This document shows positions 1 to 8,278 of a DNA stretch of 64,000 nt, piece by piece. The notes below the pieces were generated by a model, which saw only the letters and a list, made by a program, of their open reading frames with translations, was not told the DNA's origin and did no database searches. Origin of the DNA: an uncultured Pseudomonadales bacterium (GTDB lineage: Bacteria > Pseudomonadota > Gammaproteobacteria > Pseudomonadales > Cellvibrionaceae); the NCBI GenBank assembly GCA_947488935.1, contig CANLBN010000004.1:186001-250000 (forward strand), given 5' to 3'. Both the position numbers and the translations under genes were made by a program. Every line of letters begins with the position of its first letter. Position 1 is the stretch's first letter.

Positions 1-357
1 CGCAAAAACAATCGTAAAATAACGGCCATCAACAATAGTCACTAACCAACTACCTAGTAAAACACCAGTTATCATGAATGCAGACCAGCGCTTAATTAAT
101 GGCCAATCTATATTCGAGCGTTTGTTATGTGCCTTAATAGAAGATAATGAGGTCGGGATAATCGCCGCCAAAGAGGTCCCTGTAGCAATGACCATTGCGT
201 TACTTGCATCGACACCAAAATATTGAAACAAAAAGAACAAAACCGGCACATTAATAATACCACCACCAACTCCCAGCAAGCCGGCTAAGGTACCCGCCAG
301 CACCCCGGCAAACGCCAACCCAACAATCACCGGTACTAATTGACTAATTTCACCCAC
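1..357 (-). CDS. TauE/SafE family permease (5' part only, cut by window edge)
   Basis: The frame is open from the window edge and encodes the N-terminal ~119 residues of a multi-spanning membrane protein. A first hydrophobic helix is followed by the glycine-rich stretch GLLGVGGGIINVP, which is typical of the sulfite/organosulfonate exporter family (TauE/SafE, formerly DUF81), and then by further hydrophobic segments. I chose a GTG start at 357 because GGAGAAG (368-362) is well spaced before it; an in-frame ATG at 387 lacks such a site. It would move small anions or sulfonates across the inner membrane, but the substrate cannot be read from the sequence. It is divergent from the DAHP synthase gene and about 47 kb from the sulfonate cluster, so I infer no link. 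Confidence 0.8.
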   Translation of the reverse strand, partial: MGEISQLVPVIVGLAFAGVLAGTLAGLLGVGGGIINVPVLFFLFQYFGVDASNAMVIATGTSLAAIIPTSLSSIKAHNKRSNIDWPLIKRWSAFMITGVLLGSWLVTIVDGRYFTIVFA

Positions 358-575
358 ACATCTTCTCCAAAACAATAACCGCTGCATATTGTAAACTCTG
401 TGCTTCTACTAAGCTTTAAAGGCAATAAGTGCACTACCAGAGGTTAACTACTATTAAATTTCAACTAATTTGATAGACTATAACATTAATAAACCAATTC
501 AATCCCCGCTTATAATAAAATTAAAGTACAATTACCTTTCGTAAAAATTACTCACTTTATTTAGCGTTTATTATT

Positions 576-1643
576 ATGTCAAACACTGCTATGGAAAACT
601 TAAATCTCGCCTCTCAAGAGGTACTTATCTCACCTGCGGAGCTCAAGGCTAAAATGCCAGTTTCAGAGGCCGCGAAAAAGACCATTCTGAATGGTCGAAA
701 AATGGTTAATGATATTTTAGAGAAAAAAGATCATCGTCTATTTATGGTCATTGGCCCATGTTCAATCCATGATGTAGATGCTGCTATGGATTATGCCAAG
801 CGGCTAAAAGTACTTGCTGAAGAAGTGAAAGACTCTATTGCTATAGTTATGCGTGTTTATTTTGAAAAGCCGCGTACGACTGTTGGCTGGAAAGGCTTAA
901 TTAATGATCCTCATTTGAATGGGTCATTTAATATCGAAGAAGGCCTACAAATTGGGCGTAAACTGTTACTCGATATTGCAGAACTGGGCCTACCAACGGC
1001 AACCGAGGCGCTTGACCCTATTTCGCCACAGTATTTACATGACTTGATCTCTTGGTCAGCCATTGGCGCGCGCACAACTGAATCTCAGACTCACCGAGAG
1101 ATGGCAAGTGGCCTTTCCTGTGCGGTAGGCTTTAAAAATGGTACCGACGGTAGCTTAACAGTCGCTGTCAATGCGATGCAGTCTGTATCTAGCTCTCACC
1201 ACTTTTTAGGCATTAATAATAATGGCCAAGTTTCCGTCATCCGCACAAACGGCAACCCCTACGCACACGTTGTGCTACGTGGCGGAGGCGGTAAACCAAA
1301 CTACGACTCTGTAAATGTTGCATTATGCGAGCAAGATCTGCGCAAACATGGAATGAGTGAAAGTATCATGATTGATTGTAGCCATGAGAACTCCAATAAA
1401 AACCATGAGTTACAACCACTAGTACTAGAGAATGTAACCACTCAGATCATCGATGGTAATAAATCAATTACAAGCTTAATGGTTGAAAGTAATATTGGTG
1501 CAGGTAATCAAAAAATACTCGACGATCACTCTCAAATGCAATACGGCGTGTCAGTGACAGACAAATGCATTGATTGGGAAACAACATTAGCTAGTGTACG
1601 CGCTATGCACGAAAAACTAAAAGACGTGCTACCAACACGTTAA
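576..1643 (+). CDS. aroG: 3-deoxy-7-phosphoheptulonate (DAHP) synthase, class I
   Basis: This enzyme condenses phosphoenolpyruvate with erythrose 4-phosphate, the first step of the shikimate pathway. The 355 residues match the usual AroF/G/H length. Visible signatures are GPCSIHD near residue 60, EKPRTTVGWKGLINDP near 98, and the block IGARTTESQTHREMASGLSC followed by GFKNGTDG. The stretch around TNGNPYAHVVLRGG resembles the AroH (tryptophan-sensitive) isozyme more than AroG. The symbol therefore marks the family, not the feedback specificity. The start is followed by a second Met five codons later; no strong ribosome site precedes either. It is a single-gene unit ending in a clear intrinsic terminator. 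Confidence 0.93.
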   Translation: MSNTAMENLNLASQEVLISPAELKAKMPVSEAAKKTILNGRKMVNDILEKKDHRLFMVIGPCSIHDVDAAMDYAKRLKVLAEEVKDSIAIVMRVYFEKPRTTVGWKGLINDPHLNGSFNIEEGLQIGRKLLLDIAELGLPTATEALDPISPQYLHDLISWSAIGARTTESQTHREMASGLSCAVGFKNGTDGSLTVAVNAMQSVSSSHHFLGINNNGQVSVIRTNGNPYAHVVLRGGGGKPNYDSVNVALCEQDLRKHGMSESIMIDCSHENSNKNHELQPLVLENVTTQIIDGNKSITSLMVESNIGAGNQKILDDHSQMQYGVSVTDKCIDWETTLASVRAMHEKLKDVLPTR

Positions 1644-1687
1644 TCTAACACATTAATAATGTCTCGTATTAATATGAGCTATTACTT

Positions 1688-1716
1688 AAAAGGCTGGGAA
1701 ATACCCGGCCTTTTTT
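1688..1716 (+). terminator. Intrinsic terminator after the DAHP synthase gene
   Basis: A 9-bp stem (aaggctggg / cccggcctt, one G-U pair) with a 5-base loop is followed by a run of six T. It lies about 45 bases after the stop codon. Confidence 0.85.
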
Positions 1717-1883
1717 ATGCCTGTCACCTGTACTAAGAGGTGTGGCCAAAAGAACAGCCAAATAAGCCTCACCCACAGGATAATAGACATATCACTACTT
1801 AGCAGATTGTTAATGACAGTATTTTAGAAGCAAGAGATAAGTCAGAGCAACAAAGGAAAGAATTAGAAGGAAATCAAGGGCAC

Positions 1884-1908
1884 AAAAAAACCGAGCTATG
1901 CTCGGTTT
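1884..1908 (-). terminator. Intrinsic terminator of the glutaredoxin gene
   Basis: AAACCGAG / CTCGGTTT forms an 8-bp stem with a 5-base loop. Read on the minus strand it is followed by a T run, and it sits just past the 3' end of the minus-strand glutaredoxin gene. Confidence 0.8.
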
Positions 1909-1927
1909 GTTAAGCAGGTTTAAAACT

Positions 1928-2158
1928 CTATAGGTATTGAGTCAACTCTGTATATCCACCTACATAGGTAGATCCATGTAAAATTTGCGGAACAGTATAA
2001 ACAGGCTGACCTATTTTTTCAGAAAGCTCACCTTTACTCATGCCTTCTTCCACCATATCTACCCACTCAAAGTCCTCAGACCTAGACTCCAGTAAACGTT
2101 TAGCCGCTGCACAATAGCCACAATCAAGCCGGCCATATATTGTAAAACTCTGCATCAT
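1928..2158 (-). CDS. grxA: Glutaredoxin, GrxA type
   Basis: Small glutathione-dependent dithiol oxidoreductase of the cytoplasm. The 76-residue protein has the active site CGYC (C13, C16), the cis-proline segment TVPQI and the glutathione-binding GGYTE near the C terminus. The stretch GMSKGELSEKIGQPVYTVPQI parallels E. coli Grx1 closely, which supports GrxA rather than GrxC. Two adjacent ATG codons are possible starts; GAGG upstream is spaced slightly better for the second (2155). It is monocistronic with its own terminator. An 85-residue length is usual for Grx1, so this one is slightly short at the C terminus. Confidence 0.88.
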   Translation of the reverse strand: MMQSFTIYGRLDCGYCAAAKRLLESRSEDFEWVDMVEEGMSKGELSEKIGQPVYTVPQILHGSTYVGGYTELTQYL

Positions 2159-2760
2159 TAAACCTCTTTAGCACTGTTCATTTTTTAATTAGAGGCAGTA
2201 TGATGATAAGCCTGCGTTAAATGAAATTAAATGAGACAATACAGCTTATAAATTAAATTTATGTAACCCTGGCTACTTAAGCAATAAACCCTGCTATTTG
2301 TACTGTTTCTGCCCAGTCTAGAAGAGCTACGTCTGCTTATGATACATAGTAGATTAAACTGCTAATACTGAATTAAGAGGATGACAGTGCTTTTTAGAAC
2401 CCAATATTTATCTCGGGTTGAGGTTGAGTATTAACGAATAGGAAGATTTTCCCGAACTTGTTGGCGATAATGACTTAGACACAGGGAAAGATCTGACCCT
2501 GTTTACGGTCGTTACAAAAATAGGAGATGATTTGTAACGGAGGCCTAAGTAGGCTGTGGAGGTATAGTAGATAACTATGAATGATATCTTTGATATTTGT
2601 TGTGGTTAGCTATCTTTAAAGGTTGCACTACTCAGGGATGGTGCTTATTGCTATTTTTTATCTAAAGTATCTCGATCTTATAATATTTAAAGATAGGATC
2701 AGGTTTTTAATTAAGATAAAAGCAAATGGTAAGACTTGACCCCACTTACATTCTTCACCT
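2159..2760. other. Gene-poor stretch with two small inverted repeats
   Basis: No convincing reading frame on either strand. Two adjacent hairpins are visible: ACAGGG / CCCTGT (2481-2502) and the perfect 9-bp pair CGTTACAAA / TTTGTAACG (2510-2539). Phrases such as gatctgaccctg and gacttgacccc look like eroded mobile-element or REP-type flanks, but I could not reconstruct an element. Confidence 0.5.
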
Positions 2761-3546
2761 TTAGCCTTGAGCTTTCCTAATCTTATCGTTAATAAAATCT
2801 ATAGTTTTATCCAGTTCTATAGTGTTTATTACAGTTTCATCATTGTCTACTAAAACTTCAATTGCCTTTTTTGCTAAATCGAACTCTCCTAATTCGGCAT
2901 GAGCTTTTGCTACCGGATACATAATTGAACTTATTCTATAAATATTCGCACCACTCTTAGATAGAGCATCAAAAATGGAAATCACATCTGAATACTTTTT
3001 AATTTTATAATTTAGCCTTATTAAAAGACCATATCCATAAACTGTAGAATTTAACTCTATTGACTTATTTACATATTTTTCTGCTATTTCATACTCTTCT
3101 AATAGTATTAAAATTGCCCCATATTCAGAGTAAACTTCCCACCAATCGGGATATAATTTTATAATACCCTCATAATGAGAGATTAATTTAGCCCAAACCT
3201 TAGAACTATTATTGTTTTCATCAACTGCCTTATTGGCAAGACCAACAACTCCTCTCAGCATAAGTTCTTTTTGATACTTATTTCCTCGGTCCAATTCAGA
3301 ATCGATTAACCCCCCTGCTTCGGCATAGTCTTTATTCTCTATTTTTAATATAACCATCCTTAACTGATACAGATCTCTATCTTCACATTTTCCAAACATG
3401 GACTCCCATTCAAGAGTTATCTTATTTAAATTCGAAGATGCTAAATTACTAGATATTGAACGCCATTTATCTTCACACGGCAGCGCTACAGCCCTATCAT
3501 TAAACATAAGGAATAAAATAAGAAAAGATAATGTTCTTTTTAGCAT
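2761..3546 (-). CDS. Exported tetratricopeptide-repeat protein, unknown function
   Basis: A 261-residue protein with a signal peptide (MLKRTLSFLILFLMF, with cleavage likely after AVA) and a mostly helical mature part. A TPR-like unit is clear around YPDWWEVYSEYGAILILLEE and the following EIAEKYVNKSIELN. Paired cysteines in the mature N-terminus (LPCEDKW and GKCEDRD) could form a disulfide in the periplasm. I start it at ATG 3546, which has AGGTG nine bases upstream; an in-frame GTG at 3570 would add eight residues before a normal signal peptide. It stands alone between two low-coding stretches. No function can be assigned beyond likely protein-protein interaction in the envelope. Confidence 0.7.
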   Translation of the reverse strand: MLKRTLSFLILFLMFNDRAVALPCEDKWRSISSNLASSNLNKITLEWESMFGKCEDRDLYQLRMVILKIENKDYAEAGGLIDSELDRGNKYQKELMLRGVVGLANKAVDENNNSSKVWAKLISHYEGIIKLYPDWWEVYSEYGAILILLEEYEIAEKYVNKSIELNSTVYGYGLLIRLNYKIKKYSDVISIFDALSKSGANIYRISSIMYPVAKAHAELGEFDLAKKAIEVLVDNDETVINTIELDKTIDFINDKIRKAQG

Positions 3547-3733
3547 AAAAACAAACACCTGTATCTTCACTTCAAAATTTCAACTAATCAAAAGCAACAG
3601 TAACCCTATTGAGGTTAATCTCTGACCTTCTCGATCCAAATAATTGGGGTGAGATAAGCATTTTGAGTCGGTAGATTAAATATTTATCTGGCCCTAATTA
3701 ATTTCATTTTTTATACGCATGGTTAATCACTTA

Positions 3734-4291
3734 TTAGGCTTGATATGCATCATTCCAATCAAAATCCTCTGCTCTCAGAGGGCTAATGGTTTCACAATTA
3801 TAACAGTGTCCTTTACTTCCTTCCCACGCAATTTGCGTCGACTGACAAGCCTTACACCTAGTGCTTTCTTTGACTATAATATTGCACACCTTAGAAAATT
3901 CTTCAGGCGTTAGATTTTGATCAGGTAACCTATGCGTTTTACCATTAGCCAAAAACTTAAGAACTTTAATTCCTTTTCTTGAATAAATAACTTGGTTATG
4001 TATTTTTTTGAGCGGAATAGCTATAGGGGTCTTACTATACTGATGTTTATAAAATGTAAGTTCTTCATCATCTATTTTTATAAATTTTTCTAGTCGCCAG
4101 TTAGCAATAATAACAAACATCAAATACACTAACCATGAGAAAGAGATAATAGCGCCAAAAGAAAACTGTAGAACGAGCATCGGATCAGTAGTATCGATAA
4201 TACCCCAGACGAATAATGGCACAATAATCAGAAATAAAATTAACCCCACCCAAGTAAATATTAAACTTTCTTTATATTTAAAATGAATCAT
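3734..4291 (-). CDS. Membrane protein with C-terminal zinc ribbon, unknown
   Basis: About 185 residues. Two hydrophobic helices near residues 11-30 and 39-62 are followed by a basic, PH-like cytoplasmic segment. The last 40 residues carry CKAC and CYNC, a four-cysteine zinc ribbon. The start at ATG 4291 is favoured by TAAGGA a few bases upstream; an earlier ATG at 4297 overlaps that site. It stands alone and faces away from the TPR protein's promoter. The two-helix plus zinc-ribbon arrangement suggests a membrane-tethered binding protein, but I do not recognise the family. Confidence 0.65.
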   Translation of the reverse strand: MIHFKYKESLIFTWVGLILFLIIVPLFVWGIIDTTDPMLVLQFSFGAIISFSWLVYLMFVIIANWRLEKFIKIDDEELTFYKHQYSKTPIAIPLKKIHNQVIYSRKGIKVLKFLANGKTHRLPDQNLTPEEFSKVCNIIVKESTRCKACQSTQIAWEGSKGHCYNCETISPLRAEDFDWNDAYQA

Positions 4292-4456
4292 AAGCATCCT
4301 TAAGCTTAATACTTGTATATAGCGCTGATACTCTTTGCAAATTATGTTTGGCTTATTATCTACCTAGCCATGAAGAAAATGAGTCAGCTTAATTTGGCAA
4401 CTTGCCATAGATGATATATTTGAACATCCCTGCTCTACCACAAGATACTTTAGTGA

Positions 4457-5461
4457 CTACCCAAAAGAATAAATCCCAACAGCCTTACGCAGCTCTGCCA
4501 AAAATGGCGTAGCATAACTGCGTGCTTTCTCAGCGCCTTCTTTTAATACACTTTCTATGTGTGCAGGATTGGCCATTAACTCTTCGTAGCGTTCCCGCGG
4601 CTCTGCTACCTCGGCATTAATCAGTTCAAACAATTGCTTTTTAGCCTCGCCCCAAGCTATACCCTCTTTAAATGCTTGTCGCATTTCTTCGGTTTGCTGC
4701 TCGCTCGCGAATGCTTGCCAAATTTGGAATACCGTGGAGGTATCAGGGTCTTTGGACTCACCAGGCTCCAATAAATTGGTTTTAATTTTATTGATATGCT
4801 TTTTTAGCTTTTTTTCGGGCAAGAATAGCGGAATAGTATTGTTATAGCTTTTACTCATTTTACGGCCATCGAGGCCTTGTAAAACAGCGACGCTATCATC
4901 AACTACTGCCTCTGGTAGCACAAAGCTCTCACCGTAATGATGGTTGAAACGTCCTGCAATATCGCGCGCCATTTCTACATGCTGTATTTGGTCTTTACCA
5001 ACGGGTACACGTGTTGCGTTAAACATTAAAATATCCGCAGCCATTAAAACAGGGTAACTATACAAACCCATCGCCACGCCAAAGTCAGGATCTTCGCCAG
5101 ACTCTTCATTGGCTTGCACGGCGGCTTTGTAGGCATGTGCTCTGTTCATTAAGCCTTTGGCTGCCATACAGGTTAAAAACCAACAAAGTTCTGGTATCTC
5201 TGGGACATCGGATTGGCGATAAAATACGGCGTTATCTGTATCTAAGCCTAGCGCTAGCCATGTAGCCGCAATCTCTTGGCTTGACTGATGCACTTGAGCC
5301 GGATCTCGCGACTTAATAAGCGCATGGAAATCGGCCAAAAAGTAAAAGGGTAAGTTGCCCTCTTTGCGGCTTGCCTCAATAGCTGGACGAATAGCCCCAA
5401 CATAATTGCCTAGATGTGGTGAACCTGTTGTTGTTATACCTGTTAATACGCGATGTTGCAT
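4457..5461 (-). CDS. trpS: Tryptophanyl-tRNA synthetase
   Basis: Charges tRNA-Trp in the cytoplasm. The 334 residues are the standard bacterial class I TrpRS length. The HIGH-equivalent [11 protein letters not shown] lies at the N-terminus, [17 protein letters not shown] and [16 protein letters not shown] in the middle, and [10 protein letters not shown] (KMSKS loop) near residue 200. The gene directly follows the beta-hydroxyacid dehydrogenase on the same strand, with a perfect 12-bp inverted repeat between them. Confidence 0.95.
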   Translation of the reverse strand: MQHRVLTGITTTGSPHLGNYVGAIRPAIEASRKEGNLPFYFLADFHALIKSRDPAQVHQSSQEIAATWLALGLDTDNAVFYRQSDVPEIPELCWFLTCMAAKGLMNRAHAYKAAVQANEESGEDPDFGVAMGLYSYPVLMAADILMFNATRVPVGKDQIQHVEMARDIAGRFNHHYGESFVLPEAVVDDSVAVLQGLDGRKMSKSYNNTIPLFLPEKKLKKHINKIKTNLLEPGESKDPDTSTVFQIWQAFASEQQTEEMRQAFKEGIAWGEAKKQLFELINAEVAEPRERYEELMANPAHIESVLKEGAEKARSYATPFLAELRKAVGIYSFG

Positions 5462-5480
5462 AGATGATATCGACTCTTTT

Positions 5481-5512
5481 TATAGCCTAGCAATTAATAG
5501 TGCTAGGCTATA
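5481..5512. repeat. Perfect inverted repeat upstream of trpS
   Basis: TATAGCCTAGCA and TGCTAGGCTATA form a perfect 12-bp stem with an 8-base loop, 20 bases before the trpS start codon on the minus strand. There is no T run after it in that direction. It could be a leader hairpin, a protein-binding palindrome or a weak terminator for the upstream gene. Confidence 0.6.
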
Positions 5513-5592
5513 TTTAATGAACAAAATGTAGTGAATAATAGTGACTAAATGGCGGTAACTATTTTTTATTGGTGTTTTTATTGTCCTTCTTT

Positions 5593-6462
5593 TTATTGAT
5601 CTTCATCGTACTGTTTGATCAATACCGAGGTATCGCAACGATTTAAACCACGCGCTTGCAGCTCTTTATAACGCTCGATAACAAACTGGGTATTTGGCAG
5701 TTTAAGGTCGACTTTATCAGCGGCATCTAAACAAAAGCCTAAGTCTTTTATCATCCAATCAATGGCAAAGCCGTAATCAAAAATATCTTTATCGATATTC
5801 TCGCCACGATTAGATAACTGCCAGCTACCCGCTGCACCACCAGAAATGGCATTAATGACTTTGGGTAAGTCTAGCCCCGTTTTTTGAGCAAGCGTAAAGC
5901 CCTCGGACACGCCCTGTAAAATACCACCAATTAATATTTGGTTAACCATCTTAGTGAGCTGACCTGTACCCACCACACCCATATGCGTTGTGGTTTTTGC
6001 ATAGGGCTCAATAGCTGGAAGCCCCTGCGCTACATGCTCCTCTGTGCCACCAATCATAACGGCTAGTGCGCCGTTTTCGGCGCCCGCTTGACCACCAGAT
6101 ACCGGCGCATCAATAAAGCCAAGGCCTGCTTCTTTACATTTTTCATTCAGTTCTAAAGCAAGCTCGTGGGAGGTTGTTGTATGGTCAACAAGGAGTGCGC
6201 CAGCATTAAGTGCTTTAATAATACCGTCGTTGCCATAGGCAACACTACGAACATCGTCATCATTACCCACACAGATCATCACAACATCCGCACCTTGACT
6301 TGCTGCAAATGGCGTAGTCGCAAACTCACCACCGTATTGCTCAACCCAGCTTTGGGCCTTTGCAGTGGTACGGTTATAAACAGTTACATCATGACCTGCT
6401 TTTTGTTGGTAGCCCGCCATAGGAAAGCCCATAACACCTAAACCTATAAATGCAATTTTCAT
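5593..6462 (-). CDS. NAD(P)-dependent beta-hydroxyacid dehydrogenase (HIBADH/GarR family)
   Basis: Reversible oxidation of a small beta-hydroxyacid, or reduction of the matching semialdehyde, in the cytoplasm. The 289-residue protein has an N-terminal Rossmann motif GLGVMGFPMA, then a substrate-binding DAPVSGGQAGAENG near residue 120 and the catalytic lysine segment GQLTKMVNQ near residue 170. Members include 3-hydroxyisobutyrate dehydrogenase, tartronate semialdehyde reductase, glyoxylate/succinic semialdehyde reductase and sulfolactaldehyde reductase. The sequence alone does not separate these. It lies upstream of trpS on the same strand with no pathway neighbours. Confidence 0.85.
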   Translation of the reverse strand: MKIAFIGLGVMGFPMAGYQQKAGHDVTVYNRTTAKAQSWVEQYGGEFATTPFAASQGADVVMICVGNDDDVRSVAYGNDGIIKALNAGALLVDHTTTSHELALELNEKCKEAGLGFIDAPVSGGQAGAENGALAVMIGGTEEHVAQGLPAIEPYAKTTTHMGVVGTGQLTKMVNQILIGGILQGVSEGFTLAQKTGLDLPKVINAISGGAAGSWQLSNRGENIDKDIFDYGFAIDWMIKDLGFCLDAADKVDLKLPNTQFVIERYKELQARGLNRCDTSVLIKQYDEDQ

Positions 6463-6525
6463 ATCGTTTCCATTATTTTAATATAGTGATTTATACCTAC
6501 TCATACATTAGAGTCTATTAAACAC

Positions 6526-7392
6526 TTAATAAACACTAACACCCAAATGCAATAATTCTTTTGATAAGACCTGATCCAAATCCTCAAGCTGTTGGTGGTT
6601 TATCTCTATTATTTTTAATTCTATAGCGCTATAAAACGCTTGCTTAGATAAGTTATCCGACAGCTCTGAGGCTTGTAAGGACTCGTCCCAGTATTCAATT
6701 ACAACACTGTAGTCGGGTAAATAAAAGTCCGGAGTAATTGGTTTTTGATCGCCACTTAAAAACTCTCGTTGATAACTTGCATTAAAACCTAGCAAATACA
6801 GCCAGTTCGCAATCTTTACCTGCCCGATATTGTCAACCAACAGGCCATTTAACGTTTTAAATTGCGCTAAATCGCTACTCACTTTTGGAGAGGTGTTATC
6901 CGATACAAGCATTAATTCCAAGGCATGCTTCACGGTGGGATTCGTTAATAAATCACGCGGCCATTTAACATAAGGTAAGCCCGAGCTGTCATTTTCATAC
7001 TGCTCGCCTTTTTGCTTTTTACCCAAATCCGTTAGCTTCCATCCCTTAGAAAAAGGGCTCATCCAGCCAAGCTCGGTTAATAAGCGGTTAAATAACCTCG
7101 GAGGCAAATTTGTGCCTTTTAATAATTGGCTAACAGTAACCGTTGATTCAGTGACACCACGTAGTAAAGCGTGCTCAAGAACACTCTCTGGCCATACAAT
7201 ATACTTACCGTATTTGTTGCTCTCACGGTATTTACCGCCTTCAAATTCACCTTTAGCTGTTAACTCCAAGCCATTAGTTGCCTCGCTAATCCAGCCACCC
7301 TTAAGCATTAACTGAGTTAATTCTTTTAAGGTCATATCCAGCTTCTCTGCTAATGCAGAGCGCGAATAAAATTGAGGGTCAAGGTTAGACAT
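6526..7392 (-). CDS. Protein with duplicated GW/WP motif and a PD-(D/E)XK-like C-terminus
   Basis: 288 residues. Two related units are visible, at about residues 28-70 (GGWISEATNGLELTAKG then YGKYIVWPES) and 104-146 (LGWMSPFSKGWKLTDLG then YVKWPRD). Each looks like a winged-helix or antirepressor-like module. From about residue 190, IANWLYLLGFNASYQRE followed by PDFYLPDYSVVIEYWDE (P221, D222, E233) resembles the PD-(D/E)XK core found in nuclease-helicase proteins. The expected catalytic lysine after the acidic residue is not at the usual spacing, so activity is uncertain. It is 12 bases upstream of the ion-channel stop on the minus strand, so the two do not share an obvious operon order. DNA binding or processing is inferred. 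Confidence 0.6.
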   Translation of the reverse strand: MSNLDPQFYSRSALAEKLDMTLKELTQLMLKGGWISEATNGLELTAKGEFEGGKYRESNKYGKYIVWPESVLEHALLRGVTESTVTVSQLLKGTNLPPRLFNRLLTELGWMSPFSKGWKLTDLGKKQKGEQYENDSSGLPYVKWPRDLLTNPTVKHALELMLVSDNTSPKVSSDLAQFKTLNGLLVDNIGQVKIANWLYLLGFNASYQREFLSGDQKPITPDFYLPDYSVVIEYWDESLQASELSDNLSKQAFYSAIELKIIEINHQQLEDLDQVLSKELLHLGVSVY

Positions 7393-7404
7393 AATATAAC
7401 TGTA

Positions 7405-8208
7405 TTATTTAGCCTTAGTGCTTGTTTGGTTTTTTAATAACTGTTTAATTTCTTGCAATTCTTGCTGTAACTCTTGGAGTGTTGGCTCCCCATGTTCTCG
7501 ATCTACCTTTTTTTGCTCTTCTTCTAATACACTGACAACAATACCAATGACCATATTTAAAAAAGCAAAAGCAGTAAAAAAGATAAAGGTAATATAAAAA
7601 ATCCAGCTGAAGGGGTACACCTCCATGGTTTCATACATAACATCGGTCCAATCCTCAAACGTCATTACACGAAATAGTGTAAGTAAGCTTAGCGCAATGT
7701 CACCCCACAATACCGAGTTGATCTTCTCAAAAAAGGTCGTGCCAATCGCCGCATAGATATAAAAAATAATAAACATAAGCAGCATGACATAGCCAAGCCT
7801 CGGCAGTGCTTTAACCAAGGAGTTAAGTAGCAAGCGCAACTCTGGAATGATAGAGATCATTCTCAACACGCGGAAAATGCGAATCAAGCGGCCAACAATA
7901 GCTAATTCGCTATTATCGATAGGCACAATACTCACTAAAACAATTAAGGTGTCAAAAATATTCCAGCCACTTTTAAAAAAATCTCTTTTGATAGGCTCGG
8001 CAAAAAAACGAATGACAATTTCAGTTAAAAATATAAAAGTAATCAGCCAATCTAATACTATAATTAATTGCGATACCGACTCTGGAATAGGATAGGTTTT
8101 AACGCCAATCACCAAAGCAGAAAATATAATAACGCCAACAACAAATAGCTCAAATATTTTATTGGTGCGTATTTTTTCGAATTTCTTTTGTAATGTATTT
8201 AACTTCAT
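7405..8208 (-). CDS. Voltage-gated sodium-type ion channel (BacNav-like)
   Basis: A 267-residue single-domain, six-helix channel that would assemble as a tetramer in the inner membrane. S4 carries regularly spaced arginines (R107, R110, R113, R116), which form the voltage sensor. The pore loop holds TFEDW (183-187), where NaChBac-type channels have TLESW. S6 is rich in Phe and contains FLNMVIGIVVSVLEEE, followed by a C-terminal coiled coil (LQELQQELQEIKQLLKN) typical of bacterial Nav tetramers. The added aspartate in the filter may shift ion selectivity toward calcium; that is inference. It is a separate unit from cysS. Confidence 0.88.
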   Translation of the reverse strand: MKLNTLQKKFEKIRTNKIFELFVVGVIIFSALVIGVKTYPIPESVSQLIIVLDWLITFIFLTEIVIRFFAEPIKRDFFKSGWNIFDTLIVLVSIVPIDNSELAIVGRLIRIFRVLRMISIIPELRLLLNSLVKALPRLGYVMLLMFIIFYIYAAIGTTFFEKINSVLWGDIALSLLTLFRVMTFEDWTDVMYETMEVYPFSWIFYITFIFFTAFAFLNMVIGIVVSVLEEEQKKVDREHGEPTLQELQQELQEIKQLLKNQTSTKAK

Positions 8209-8278
8209 TGTTTTTATTCAATATCTATATTCGATTGACTATTTTTTACAATATTTATGTGAGCCTACTCACTACCGC

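Noticed and set aside
1..357. Link between the TauE/SafE permease and the sulfonate cluster
   Set aside because: They are about 47 kb apart, and the family has many substrates. No shared regulatory site was seen.
1803..1913. Open frame with charged, coiled-coil-like residues (LEARDKSEQQRKELEGNQ) before the grxA terminator
   Set aside because: It has no start codon, runs straight through the terminator hairpin and is very short. It may be a gene scrap, but I cannot name it.
2159..2760. Insertion-sequence remnant
   Set aside because: Only short inverted repeats and a few suggestive phrases are visible. There is no transposase fragment and no target duplication.
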